Source of the DNA: Burkholderiaceae bacterium
Lineage (GTDB): Bacteria; Pseudomonadota; Gammaproteobacteria; Burkholderiales; Burkholderiaceae
DNA length: 7,714 bases
Direction of reading: 5' to 3'
NCBI GenBank assembly: GCA_030151165.1
Contig: JASLEM010000392.1
Location: forward strand, 1-7,714
The translations under genes were made by a program, and so were the position numbers. The notes below the pieces were generated by a model. It was not told the DNA's origin and did no database searches. It worked only from the letters and a program-made list of their open reading frames with translations. Of this stretch, positions 1 to 6,317 are shown piece by piece. Every line of letters starts with the position of its first letter. Position 1 is the stretch's first letter.

Positions 1-506
1 AGCTGACGATCAAGCGCCTCGAGTGGGACGACCAGTTGCTCGAGTTCATCGCGATCGGCACCGGCGTCGTCCACGGCCAGGGCCACCAGGGCTTTCGCGC
101 GCACGACGGCGGGCCGTTCACCTCGGACCTGTCGGGGCAGGACTTCTGGTCGCTGCTGCACTCGGGCTACCGGCCGGTCGAGATGGTGATGGGCTCGTGC
201 GTGTACCACGTCGCGCACCGCGGCATGTTCTCGACGCTCGCGCGCGCCGGCCAGAACGTCGAGCTCGAGAACTTCACCGCCGCGATGTACGAGGCGCGCG
301 AGATCGCGATCGAGCGCATGCAGCTCGAGGCCGCCGCGGCGAAGGCGGAGGGCGTCGTCGGCGTCGACATCCACGAAGGCAGCCACGGCTGGCAGACCCA
401 CGTGATCGAGTTCTTCGCGATCGGCACCGCGGTGCTGCCGCTCGCCCAGGAGATCGCGCCCGACAAGATCGCCGATCCGATCATGGTGCTGTCGGTCAAC
501 GATTGA
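1..506 (+). CDS. Tandem YbjQ-like (UPF0145) domain protein, 5' partial
   Basis: The reading frame is open from base 3 to the TGA at 504-506, and the start lies off the left edge. Two related blocks are visible. The first begins inside the window at LLEFIAIGTGVVHG, which matches the closing strand of a YbjQ-type domain. The second is nearly complete: it opens with PVEMVMGSCVYHVA, continues through a helix rich in AREIAIERMQLEA and the typical VVGVDIHE segment, and closes with VIEFFAIGTAVLPL. EFIAIGTGV and EFFAIGTAV are clearly copies of one motif. YbjQ-like domains are often annotated as heavy-metal-binding, but their biochemical role is unsettled and they form small oligomeric rings. No signal peptide or membrane segment can be judged without the N-terminus. 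The family call rests on pattern recognition. Confidence 0.8.
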   Translation, partial: LTIKRLEWDDQLLEFIAIGTGVVHGQGHQGFRAHDGGPFTSDLSGQDFWSLLHSGYRPVEMVMGSCVYHVAHRGMFSTLARAGQNVELENFTAAMYEAREIAIERMQLEAAAAKAEGVVGVDIHEGSHGWQTHVIEFFAIGTAVLPLAQEIAPDKIADPIMVLSVND

Positions 507-582
507 ACCGCGCCGCGGCGCCCGCGGATCCACCGGGCGCGTCCACCTCCCGCGCTCCCCCGCTCCCATCCGAAAGAACCCC

Positions 583-1083
583 ATGCAAGCACGCTCCTTC
601 CTCGCCCTCGCGTTCGCCTTCGCCGCCGTCGCGGCGCCCATCGCCCACGCGTCCGACGACGCGCCCGCACCAGCGCCCGCCAGGGCCGCCACGCCCGGCG
701 TCGACAAGCTCGCGCAGGCCCGCTCGCTGATCGCCGCGCGCCAGTGGGCGCCCGCGCTCGACGAGCTCAAGCGCGTGAACGACACCGGCAACGCCGACTG
801 GAACAACCTGATGGGCTTCGTGCTGCGCAAGGGCAAGACGCCCGACCTCGCCGGCTCGGAGAAGTACTACGACGCCGCGCTGAAGATCGACCCGCACCAC
901 CGCAACACGCTCGAGTATTCGGGCGAGCTGTACCTGATGAAGGGCGACCTGCCGAAGGCGCAGGCGCGGCTGGCGACGCTGCAGGCCGACTGCGCCGCGA
1001 AGTGCGAGCAGTACACGCAGCTCAAGACCGCGATCGACGGCTACAAGGCCAACGGGAACAAATATGTCTCGAACGGCTGGTGA
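583..1083 (+). CDS. Exported tetratricopeptide-repeat protein
   Basis: This is a 166-aa protein with a clear Sec signal peptide: a short basic start (MQAR), a hydrophobic core at residues 5-20, and a likely cut after AHA at about residue 23. A Pro/Ala linker (24-40) leads into two to three TPR-like helix pairs at about 43-66, 71-104 and 107-135; the segment YYDAALKIDPHHRNTLEYSGELY is typical of TPR. Cys137 and Cys141 could form a disulfide in the periplasm. TPR proteins are scaffolds for protein contacts; the partner here is unknown. The ATG at 583 has only a weak purine-rich ribosome binding site (GAAAGAA at about 572-578). It lies 76 bp after the YbjQ-like gene on the same strand, so co-transcription is possible but not shown. 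Confidence 0.8.
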   Translation: MQARSFLALAFAFAAVAAPIAHASDDAPAPAPARAATPGVDKLAQARSLIAARQWAPALDELKRVNDTGNADWNNLMGFVLRKGKTPDLAGSEKYYDAALKIDPHHRNTLEYSGELYLMKGDLPKAQARLATLQADCAAKCEQYTQLKTAIDGYKANGNKYVSNGW

Positions 1084-1125
1084 GCGGCCGTCCGCGAAAA
1101 AGATCGACGGATCGCGCATCGGCGC

Positions 1126-1156
1126 TTGACTCTTACGTAACGTGAGGGTTCATCAT
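1126..1156 (+). promoter_or_regulatory. MerR-type promoter/operator with 19-bp spacer
   Basis: A -35 box TTGACT (1126-1131) and a -10-like box CATCAT (1151-1156) are separated by 19 bp. Inside the spacer is the imperfect palindrome CTTACGT-A-ACGTGAG (1132-1146), with 6 of 7 arm positions matching. Over-long spacers holding a dyad are the hallmark of promoters switched by MerR-family regulators, which untwist the DNA to align the two boxes. The regulator gene starts 32 bp downstream, so autoregulation of the regulator-transporter operon is the natural reading. The boxes and dyad are seen directly; the regulation is inferred. Confidence 0.7.
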
Positions 1157-1188
1157 CCCGGCCTCGGATCAACTTCAGTGGCCTGGAC

Positions 1189-1989
1189 ATGACCTACACC
1201 GTCGGAGAACTCGCGCGCCGCACCGGCCTCACGACGCGCACGCTGCACCACTACGAGACGCTGGGCCTGCTGCCGGCCGCGCGTTCGGCCTCCGGCTACC
1301 GGCTGTACGACGACCGGAGCCTCGCGCAGCTGCACGCCGTGCTCGCCTACCGCTACCTCGGCCTGCCGCTGAAGGCGATCGCCGCGCTGCTCGCCGACGA
1401 CCCGCCGCCGCTGCGCGAGCTGCTGCGGCGCCAGGCGGCGCTCGTCGAGGAGCGGATCGCGCAGCACGAACGGCTGCTGCTGGCGCTGCGCCGCTGCACG
1501 ACGGCGCTGCAGGACGGCGCGCCGACGCTCGACGAGGAGCTGCTGGCCATCATCACCGCGACGCGCCTGTGCGAGGAGTCGCTGTCGCCCGAGGAACATC
1601 GCCACATCGCCGACGTGCGGGCATCGTTGACCGAAGCCGACGTCCTGCAGATCCAGGGCGAGACGCAGGCGATCATGCAGGCGCTGGAGACGCTGCGCGT
1701 CCGCGGCGCCGATCCGGCCAGCGACGAGGCGCTCGTGCTGGCGCGACGCTTCACCGCGATCCGCGCGCGCATCGTCGGCGGCGACCCGGCGTTCCACGAG
1801 AAGATCCGCCACATCGCCGCGCAATCGCCCGAGCTGCTGCGCTCGCAGGGCATCACGCCCGAGCTCGCCGACTACGCACGCGCGGCCCGCGTGGCGCTCG
1901 AGCAGGCCGAGGCCGCCGCCCAGCCCGCGGCGCCTGCCAAGGCGCGCGCCGCGAAAGCGCCGAAGCGCGCATCGAGGAGCGCGGCATGA
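1189..1989 (+). CDS. MerR-family transcriptional regulator with C-terminal ligand-type domain
   Basis: This 266-aa regulator has the MerR winged helix-turn-helix at residues 2-70: YTVGELARRTGLTTRTLHHY, then the GLL...SGYRLYDD wing. A leucine/alanine-rich dimerisation helix follows at about 74-108. The rest (about 115-235) resembles the TipA-type effector domain, including ARRFTAIRARIVGGDP. The protein has only two cysteines (103 and 128) and no metal-site cysteine cluster, so an organic ligand is likelier than a metal. The last 25 residues are a disordered-looking Ala/Lys/Arg tail. The ATG at 1189 is preceded by a MerR-type promoter but lacks a strong ribosome binding site. The stop overlaps the transporter start (ATGA, 1986-1989), so it probably controls that efflux gene and itself. 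The ligand is not predictable from sequence. Confidence 0.9.
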   Translation: MTYTVGELARRTGLTTRTLHHYETLGLLPAARSASGYRLYDDRSLAQLHAVLAYRYLGLPLKAIAALLADDPPPLRELLRRQAALVEERIAQHERLLLALRRCTTALQDGAPTLDEELLAIITATRLCEESLSPEEHRHIADVRASLTEADVLQIQGETQAIMQALETLRVRGADPASDEALVLARRFTAIRARIVGGDPAFHEKIRHIAAQSPELLRSQGITPELADYARAARVALEQAEAAAQPAAPAKARAAKAPKRASRSAA

Positions 1990-3287
1990 GCGCCGCCGTC
2001 GCCTCGACGCCGGCGCGCGGCGCGCTGTTCGCGGACGCCAATTTCCGCTGGCTGCTCGGCGGCAGCCTCGTCTCGCTGCTCGGCGACCAGTTCACGCTCA
2101 TCGCGCTGCCGTGGCTGGTGCTCAAGTTCACCGGCGACGCGCTGACCCTCGGCGCCGTGATCGCGGTGATGAGCGTCCCGCGCGCGGCGTTCGTGCTGGT
2201 CGGCGGCGCGATCGTCGACCGCCGCTCGCCGCTGCGCGTGCTGATGGCAGCCAAGCTCGCGAACGCCGCGCTGCTCGCGCTGCTGGCAGGGCTCGTCTGG
2301 TTCGGCGCACTGCCGCTGTGGGGCCTGTACGCGATCGCGGCGGGCATCGGCCTGGCCACCGCGTTCAGCTACCCGGCGTCGAGCGCGCTGCTGCCGCAGG
2401 CGGTTTCTCCCGCGCTGCTGCAGGCCGCCAACGGCACGCTGATGAGCCTGCGGCAGGCGACGGTGCTGGTCGGGCCGATGCTGGCCGGCGTGCTGGTCGG
2501 CGCGTCGTGGCATGCCGACGCCGCGCCGACACCCGCCATCGCCGACGCCGGCGGGCTGACGCTGGCCTTCGCGTTCGACGCGCTGAGCTTCGTGCTGTCG
2601 GCCGCGGCCCTCGCGCCGGTGCGCCTGCGCGCGCGGGCCGTGTCCGCGAAGGCGGCGGGCGTGCTCGGCGATATCGGCGAGACGCTGCGCATGTTCTGGG
2701 ACGACCGCGCGCTGCGCACGCTGTGCGCCTACTTCGCGGCGGTGAGCTTCTTCGTCGGCGGGCCGATCCAGGTCGCGTTGCCGGTGCTCGTCGACCGCCA
2801 GCTGCCGGGCGGCGCCGCGGCGCTGGGGTTGCTGTCCGCGGGGCATGGCGTCGGCGTGCTCGCGGGCATGATCCTGTCGGGCGCGCGCCCGGGCTGGCGC
2901 CTGCGCACGCTGGGCTCGACGATGCTGGCGGTGGACGTCGTCTCCGGCGTCGCGCTGATCGCTTTCGGCCGCATCGACTCGACGGCGCAGGGCGTCGTGC
3001 TGCTGGCGCTGCTGGGCGCGCTCGCGGGCTTCGTGCAGGTCGCCGTGTTCAGCTGGATCCAGAAACGCGTGCCGGCCGCGATGCTCGGCCGCGCGATGAG
3101 CGTGTTCCTGTTCATCTTCCTCGGACTCGCGCCGCTGTCGGCCGCGGCCGCGGGCATCGCGCTGCGCTGGCTCGCGCCGGCCACGCTGTTCGGCGCCGCC
3201 GGGCTGGCGCTCGCGGCGCTCGCCCTGCTCGGGCTGGCGTTCACGTCGATCGGCCAGATCCGCGACGACGCCGCCGCGGCGGCCTGA
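1986..3287 (+). CDS. MFS efflux transporter (MFS_3/EntS-like type)
   Basis: This 433-aa inner-membrane protein has about twelve hydrophobic segments, starting near residues 22-46, 52-76 and 88-107 and ending near 371-420. A motif-A loop between helices 2 and 3 reads GGAIVDRRSPLRV (73-85). The stretch SALLPQAVSPALLQAANG (133-150) and the C-terminal counterpart RVPAAMLGRAMSV (361-373) are typical of the MFS_3/EntS-like exporter branch, which pumps drugs or siderophores out with proton exchange. A central hydrophilic loop lies at about 212-245. The start is fixed by the 4-bp overlap with the MerR gene's stop, implying translational coupling. Pairing with a TipA-like MerR regulator suggests an inducible multidrug or antibiotic exporter; the substrate is unknown. 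Confidence 0.9.
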   Translation: MSAAVASTPARGALFADANFRWLLGGSLVSLLGDQFTLIALPWLVLKFTGDALTLGAVIAVMSVPRAAFVLVGGAIVDRRSPLRVLMAAKLANAALLALLAGLVWFGALPLWGLYAIAAGIGLATAFSYPASSALLPQAVSPALLQAANGTLMSLRQATVLVGPMLAGVLVGASWHADAAPTPAIADAGGLTLAFAFDALSFVLSAAALAPVRLRARAVSAKAAGVLGDIGETLRMFWDDRALRTLCAYFAAVSFFVGGPIQVALPVLVDRQLPGGAAALGLLSAGHGVGVLAGMILSGARPGWRLRTLGSTMLAVDVVSGVALIAFGRIDSTAQGVVLLALLGALAGFVQVAVFSWIQKRVPAAMLGRAMSVFLFIFLGLAPLSAAAAGIALRWLAPATLFGAAGLALAALALLGLAFTSIGQIRDDAAAAA

Positions 3288-3306
3288 CGGGGGCATCCCG
3301 GATCGA

Positions 3307-3322
3307 CCGGCGCACGCGCCGG
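3307..3322. terminator. Possible bidirectional terminator hairpin between convergent genes
   Basis: CCGGCG (3307-3312) pairs with CGCCGG (3317-3322) around a 4-nt loop in the 41-bp gap between the MFS gene and the convergent small gene. No T-run follows on either strand, so intrinsic termination would be weak. The position is the main argument. Confidence 0.3.
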
Positions 3323-3328
3323 CGCGGT

Positions 3329-3616
3329 TCAACGCGGCATGAAGGGCCGGTCGTCGGGGCGGATGTTGAGGGTCTGCTCGGCGTCGTCCTGCGGCGAGCC
3401 GAAATCCGACTGCATGAACTCGGTCTCGAGCTGGTCGAGCAGCGGGCTCAGCTCGCTCGACTCGACCCCGCGCCACAGCCCGATGCGGCGCATCCGAAGC
3501 TCCGGCTTGCGCAGCATCGCGTCGATGTCGAACACGAAACCGGTCGCCCTGCGCAGGGCGAATCGAATGCGGGCCCGCAGGATTTCCTGGTCGGGCGTGA
3601 GTTCATAGCTCGCCAT
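3329..3616 (-). CDS. Hypothetical 95-aa protein
   Basis: I do not recognise this family. The start at 3616 (MASYELTPDQEIL) is preferred over the upstream in-frame ATG at 3643. It has a strong ribosome binding site, GGAGGG, about 8 nt upstream on the minus strand, and the extra nine residues would themselves contain that site. The protein is soluble-looking, with an N-terminal helix (about 6-38, LTPDQEILRARIRFALRRATG and FDIDAMLRK) and an acidic C-terminal half (52-90) with no cysteines. It has no signal peptide or membrane segment. Codon use is high GC3 like its neighbours. It is convergent with the MFS gene and not in an operon. Confidence 0.75.
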   Translation of the reverse strand: MASYELTPDQEILRARIRFALRRATGFVFDIDAMLRKPELRMRRIGLWRGVESSELSPLLDQLETEFMQSDFGSPQDDAEQTLNIRPDDRPFMPR

Positions 3617-4080
3617 CGTCGTTTCCCTCCGCATGCTTGCCACCGGACCGGCAACGCTCGCGACCTCAAGCGCTGAACCGGGACGGCGGTGATGCGATAT
3701 GTATCTGGATGTACTCTAAGCTTTTTGAGCCCGCCGCGGGGGACTTTTTGGCCACCACTATTAGGGATGGATCAGGGTGATCCCTCCTATGGAAAAGCAC
3801 TGTTTCGGGGCGTCCGCGACGTTGTTCGAAAACTGGCTTCGCGGACCGCGAATCGTCGCTCGATTCGGCCCGGAAAAGGCCGAAGTCGGGCCCGGCCGCG
3901 CGTCCCGCGATCGCATCGCACAGCCGGTTCCGGCCGACGCCAGCGGCAACCTGACGGGAGACCAATGCCCCCTAGGTCGGCGACGGCTCCGAACGCGGGT
4001 GGCACCCCACAATCCAGCGCCGAACGGCCGCCCTGGCGCCAATGTCTGGCAGCGGCGAGCCATTCCACGCAGGAGTCTTC
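3617..4080. other. 464-bp stretch without a convincing gene
   Basis: This stretch separates the divergent genes at 3616 (minus) and 4081 (plus), so it should hold both promoters. About 3690-3790 is notably A/T-rich for this DNA, with two T5 runs (3722-3726 and 3744-3748), and is the likely promoter zone; I could not fix -35/-10 pairs. Small inverted repeats occur at 3763-3785 and at 3864-3884 (TTCGGCC/GGCCGAA, 7-nt loop). Open frames here (for example plus 3777-4181 and minus 3787-4068) lack ribosome binding sites, recognisable domains and the local codon pattern, and I treat them as non-coding. A small RNA is possible but unsupported. Confidence 0.5.
3763..3785. repeat. Nested inverted repeat
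   Basis: Two alternative dyads overlap here. GGATCA (3769-3774) and TGATCC (3778-3783) flank GGG, and AGGGAT (3763-3768) and ATCCCT (3780-3785) flank an 11-nt loop. The element sits in the A/T-richer part of the divergent intergenic region, where an operator would be expected. No binding protein can be named. Confidence 0.4.
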
Positions 4081-4905
4081 ATGTCCGGTTTCCCGTTGTC
4101 CGCACCATCTCCCTGGTCGGCGCGTCCGATTCGACTGTCGCGTCCGATGCGCGCCACCTTCCTCGCGGCCCTCGCCGGTAGCGCGGTCGCGGCAAGCGCC
4201 GCCGAGTCACGCCTGACCGTGCAGTTCAGCCAGTGCTCGGAGTTCGTCGGGCTCGTGCCCGTGCCGGCCGCCAAGGCGCAGGCACAGTTGCCTGCGCGCT
4301 ATACCCTCGTGGTCGACGGCGCGAACATGGCGCGGCTGGTCGTGCGCATGACGGACTGCAAGGCGATCCGCGTCGGCCACCTGCCCGCGCATCCCGGGCG
4401 GCTCGCGCAGACCGGCCTGCTGATCGTCTCGCCCGACGGCACCGCCAGCGACCCCAACACCGGCATCAACAACTACACGATCAGCTATGCCAGCAACGTG
4501 CCGGAGCTGGTCGCCGGCCTGCTCGCGAGCGGCGTGCCGGCCGCGCTCGATACGGGGATGGAGTATTCCGTCACGCCGCCGCTCGGCGCCGGCAGCACGC
4601 TCTACGCCGCCGTCGCGCCGGCGTTCAGCGACTCGCCGCGCTTCTTCCTCGACGGCACCGTGAACACGCCCACGTTCCAGACGACCTTCCTCGCGAACTG
4701 GTGGCGCGTCGACGGCGGCCGCCAGGTGCGCATGCAGACGAACTTCCCGACGATCGCGTTCGACTTCGCCTCCGCGGTCGCGTTCACGACCGGCAGCGCC
4801 AACGTCGACGGCCGCCTGCTCGACACCGACCGCGTCTCGAGCTTCGCGATCACCTACCGCGGCGCGTACGACGCGGCGACGATGATGGTGGACATCGGGC
4901 ACTGA
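4081..4905 (+). CDS. Uncharacterised exported protein, 274 aa
   Basis: The ATG at 4081 follows GCAGGAG at a good distance, so it is preferred over the in-frame ATGs at 4042 and 4147. The protein begins with a long basic N-region (about 1-24), a hydrophobic core (FLAALAGSAVAASAA, 27-41) and a cut near residue 41, so export by Sec is likely. A start at 4147 would give a more compact signal peptide but lacks a ribosome binding site. The mature part is beta-rich, with two cysteines (52 and 93) that may form a disulfide. Conserved-looking blocks are the VPVPAAKAQAQLP segment (60-71), TGLLIVSPDG (111-120) and NNYTISYA (130-137). The pattern faintly recalls acetoacetate-decarboxylase-fold proteins, but I see no catalytic lysine context to support that. 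Function unknown. Confidence 0.75.
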   Translation: MSGFPLSAPSPWSARPIRLSRPMRATFLAALAGSAVAASAAESRLTVQFSQCSEFVGLVPVPAAKAQAQLPARYTLVVDGANMARLVVRMTDCKAIRVGHLPAHPGRLAQTGLLIVSPDGTASDPNTGINNYTISYASNVPELVAGLLASGVPAALDTGMEYSVTPPLGAGSTLYAAVAPAFSDSPRFFLDGTVNTPTFQTTFLANWWRVDGGRQVRMQTNFPTIAFDFASAVAFTTGSANVDGRLLDTDRVSSFAITYRGAYDAATMMVDIGH

Positions 4906-4926
4906 CCCCGCGCACGCGTGACGCGC

Positions 4927-4952
4927 GTGACGCGCGCGCCGTCGCGCGTCAC
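4927..4952. terminator. Perfect 10-bp hairpin between convergent genes
   Basis: GTGACGCGCG (4927-4936) pairs perfectly with CGCGCGTCAC (4943-4952) around a 6-nt loop, in the gap between two converging genes. The right arm covers the stop codon of the minus-strand gene (4949-4951). A tandem copy of GCGTGACGC (4916-4924 and 4925-4933) lets an alternative hairpin form with the same right arm. No T-run is present, so it may act as a bidirectional transcript end protector or weak terminator. Confidence 0.4.
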
Positions 4953-5863
4953 GCCAGCATCACGGCCATCGTCATCACCCCGATGCCGAGTGCCAGCAGC
5001 ACGCCGTAGACCAGGGCGACGACGAGCGCGCGCAGGATCGTCCACGCCCAGCGTCCGCCGTGCACCACGTGCAGCGCCTTGACGCCGTACACCGCGCCGA
5101 CGATGAACAACGGCATGCCGAAAAAGTCCGGCAGCAGGTCGGCGAGGGCCGAGAGCAGGAACCAGAACGACATCAGGTGCATGCAGAACACCAGGTGCTC
5201 GCCGAAGCGCATGCGGCGTCCGCGGTAGGCCAGCGCGAGCACGGCCGCGAAGACCGGCAGCATGAAGAACATCGCGTACGGCGCCTTCGCGAGGAAGTGC
5301 GCCTTGAACTCGGCGGACGCCCGCTCCGGATCCGCTTCGAGCTCCTGCCGCGACGCATCCATCTTGCGCTCGAGCCACCCGCACGCACCGCGCGCCGACG
5401 AGCCGCACAACGGCGGCATCGCCGCCCAGGATGCCACCGAGGCCGGCGCGGACGCCGACGCGCTGCTCGCCGCGACCACCTGCGGCTTGCCGTCGTGGAG
5501 CCGCACGAACACGAACTGCTCGTCGGACGGCGCGAACTTCGCCACGAGGAAGAACAGGAAGCTCGCGCTGAGGTACAGCCGCAGCGGCAGCACATAGCGC
5601 TGGCGCCGACCGGCCAGGTACTCCTTCGTCAGCTGCCCCGGCTTGAGCAGCAGCAGCCGCAGCGTGTGCCACAGCGCGCCCTCGAGCGCCACGTAGTGCC
5701 CGACGAACTCATGGAAGAACTCGGCGACCGACGGCGGATGCAGCACCGTCTCCTGCCCGCAGCGCGCGCAGTAGCGCGGCGGCTCCGGCGCGGCGCCGGC
5801 CAGCGAGAAGCCGCAATTCGGGCAGGTGGAGAGCGTCTCGTGGTGCGGAGTGTGATCGGCCAT
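4949..5863 (-). CDS. DUF3667-type membrane protein with N-terminal zinc ribbon
   Basis: This 304-aa protein has a zinc-ribbon motif CPNC...CARC (Cys14, Cys17, Cys32, Cys35). It is followed by the family signature FFHEFVGHYVALEGALWHTLR, LLKPGQLTKEYLAGRRQRYV and PLRLYLSASFLFF (about 49-105). Membrane segments lie at about 92-110, 194-213, 224-245, 249-266 and 275-303. A charged and Ala/Ser-rich soluble loop sits between the first two (about 112-190). This architecture matches the DUF3667 family of inner-membrane proteins with no established function. The start at 5863 (MADHTPHH) is chosen because the family begins near the ribbon; the upstream extension to 6064 has no such character and runs into the retron region. 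No strong ribosome binding site is visible. It diverges from the retron and is probably a core gene. Confidence 0.85.
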   Translation of the reverse strand: MADHTPHHETLSTCPNCGFSLAGAAPEPPRYCARCGQETVLHPPSVAEFFHEFVGHYVALEGALWHTLRLLLLKPGQLTKEYLAGRRQRYVLPLRLYLSASFLFFLVAKFAPSDEQFVFVRLHDGKPQVVAASSASASAPASVASWAAMPPLCGSSARGACGWLERKMDASRQELEADPERASAEFKAHFLAKAPYAMFFMLPVFAAVLALAYRGRRMRFGEHLVFCMHLMSFWFLLSALADLLPDFFGMPLFIVGAVYGVKALHVVHGGRWAWTILRALVVALVYGVLLALGIGVMTMAVMLA

Positions 5864-6080
5864 CGCGGGGGTCGGTCGAGGCGGGCAAGGTGGTCTGGGC
5901 GTCTGCGGATCGGCGCGTCGCGGGTCGCGAGACGGGTCGGCCCGGGCTGGCAGCGTCAATGGTAACGGCCAGCCGAGGGCGCGCAAGCGGCCACTCGATC
6001 TGACAGAGAAGAACCATGACGAGGAGCGCCGCCGGAAGCCGATGGGGTTGGCAGCGAAGTCCATCCGGTATTACGCTCGC
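5864..6080. other. Divergent intergenic region before the retron
   Basis: This gap of about 217 bp lies between the DUF3667 gene (minus) and the predicted retron RNA (plus). It shows no credible ORF. It changes from the extreme GC of the flanking gene towards a more mixed composition near 6000, which could mark the left edge of acquired DNA. No integrase, tRNA end or direct-repeat attachment site was recognised. Confidence 0.5.
6048..6074 (+). promoter_or_regulatory. Candidate promoter of the retron transcript
   Basis: TTGGCA (6048-6053) matches the -35 consensus at 5 of 6 positions, and TATTAC (6069-6074) matches the -10 box at 4 of 6, with a 15-bp spacer that is shorter than ideal. Transcription would begin near 6081, just before the a1-like segment at 6084, where a retron RNA should start. 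The spacing keeps confidence low. Confidence 0.35.
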
Positions 6081-6083
6081 GGC

Positions 6084-6317
6084 GGTTGGATAGCGAAGAC
6101 AAAGCCAGCGCAGTATCCGGGCCCTCCGGGGCCTGCGGAGCCATGCTCTCACCGGCCCGATGGAAGGCATCGGGCGACGGCCGCCGCTGGTGCGGCGGCC
6201 GTCAAAGAACAGGCAGGGGAATTCGTCCTTCTTCGATTTCGTTGCGGACTGGTCCCGCGGCAATGGTGCCGCGGGGCAACGAAAGGCACATCATGGTGAA
6301 ACCAGGATTGTCCAACC
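6084..6317 (+). ncRNA. Predicted retron msr-msd non-coding RNA
   Basis: All expected parts of a retron RNA can be traced directly upstream of the RT gene. An a1-like segment GGTTGGATA (6084-6092) pairs with TGTCCAACC (6309-6317), seven Watson-Crick pairs plus one G-U and one A-U. The base right after a1 is G6093 within TAGCGA, the context of the branching guanosine in retron Ec86 (TTAGCGAG). Then come a hairpin with an 8-bp stem (6155-6162/6168-6175, loop GAAGG), an immediately adjacent hairpin with an 11-bp stem (6176-6186/6193-6203, loop CTGGTG), and a long two-tier hairpin (6237-6284) as msd candidate. A weaker arm pairing CCGGTATT-A-CGC (6065-6076) with 6108-6120 competes with a1. The 3' end overlaps the start of the small ORF. 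The structures are seen; boundaries and function are inferred. Confidence 0.65.
6237..6284 (+). other. Two-tier hairpin, candidate msd stem
   Basis: The outer stem TTTCGTTGC (6237-6245) pairs with GCAACGAAA (6276-6284) over 9 bp. After an 8-nt one-sided bulge (6246-6253), the inner stem CCCGCGGCA (6254-6262) pairs with TGCCGCGGG (6267-6275) over 9 bp, closed by the tetraloop ATGG. Both stems are perfect. The 3' arm carries the AAAGG ribosome binding site of the following ORF. There is no T-run, so it is not an intrinsic terminator. A long hairpin at this place is what an msd template looks like. Confidence 0.65.

Noticed and set aside
1872..3476. Long minus-strand open frame opposite the regulator-transporter operon
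   Set aside because: It is a shadow of high-GC codon use: Arg/Ala/Gln-rich low-complexity translation, no domain, opposite two well-recognised genes.
4042..4080. Upstream ATG at 4042 as start of the exported protein
   Set aside because: It would add 13 residues ahead of an already long signal-peptide N-region and has no ribosome binding site, while the ATG at 4081 follows GCAGGAG.
3777..4181. Plus-strand open frame of 134 aa in the gene-free stretch
   Set aside because: It has no ribosome binding site or recognisable domain, runs out of frame into the exported protein gene, and has unremarkable codon use.
6176..6203. Strong 11-bp hairpin as a Rho-independent terminator
   Set aside because: It is followed by AAAGAACAGG with no T-run on either strand, and it sits next to another hairpin inside the predicted retron RNA.
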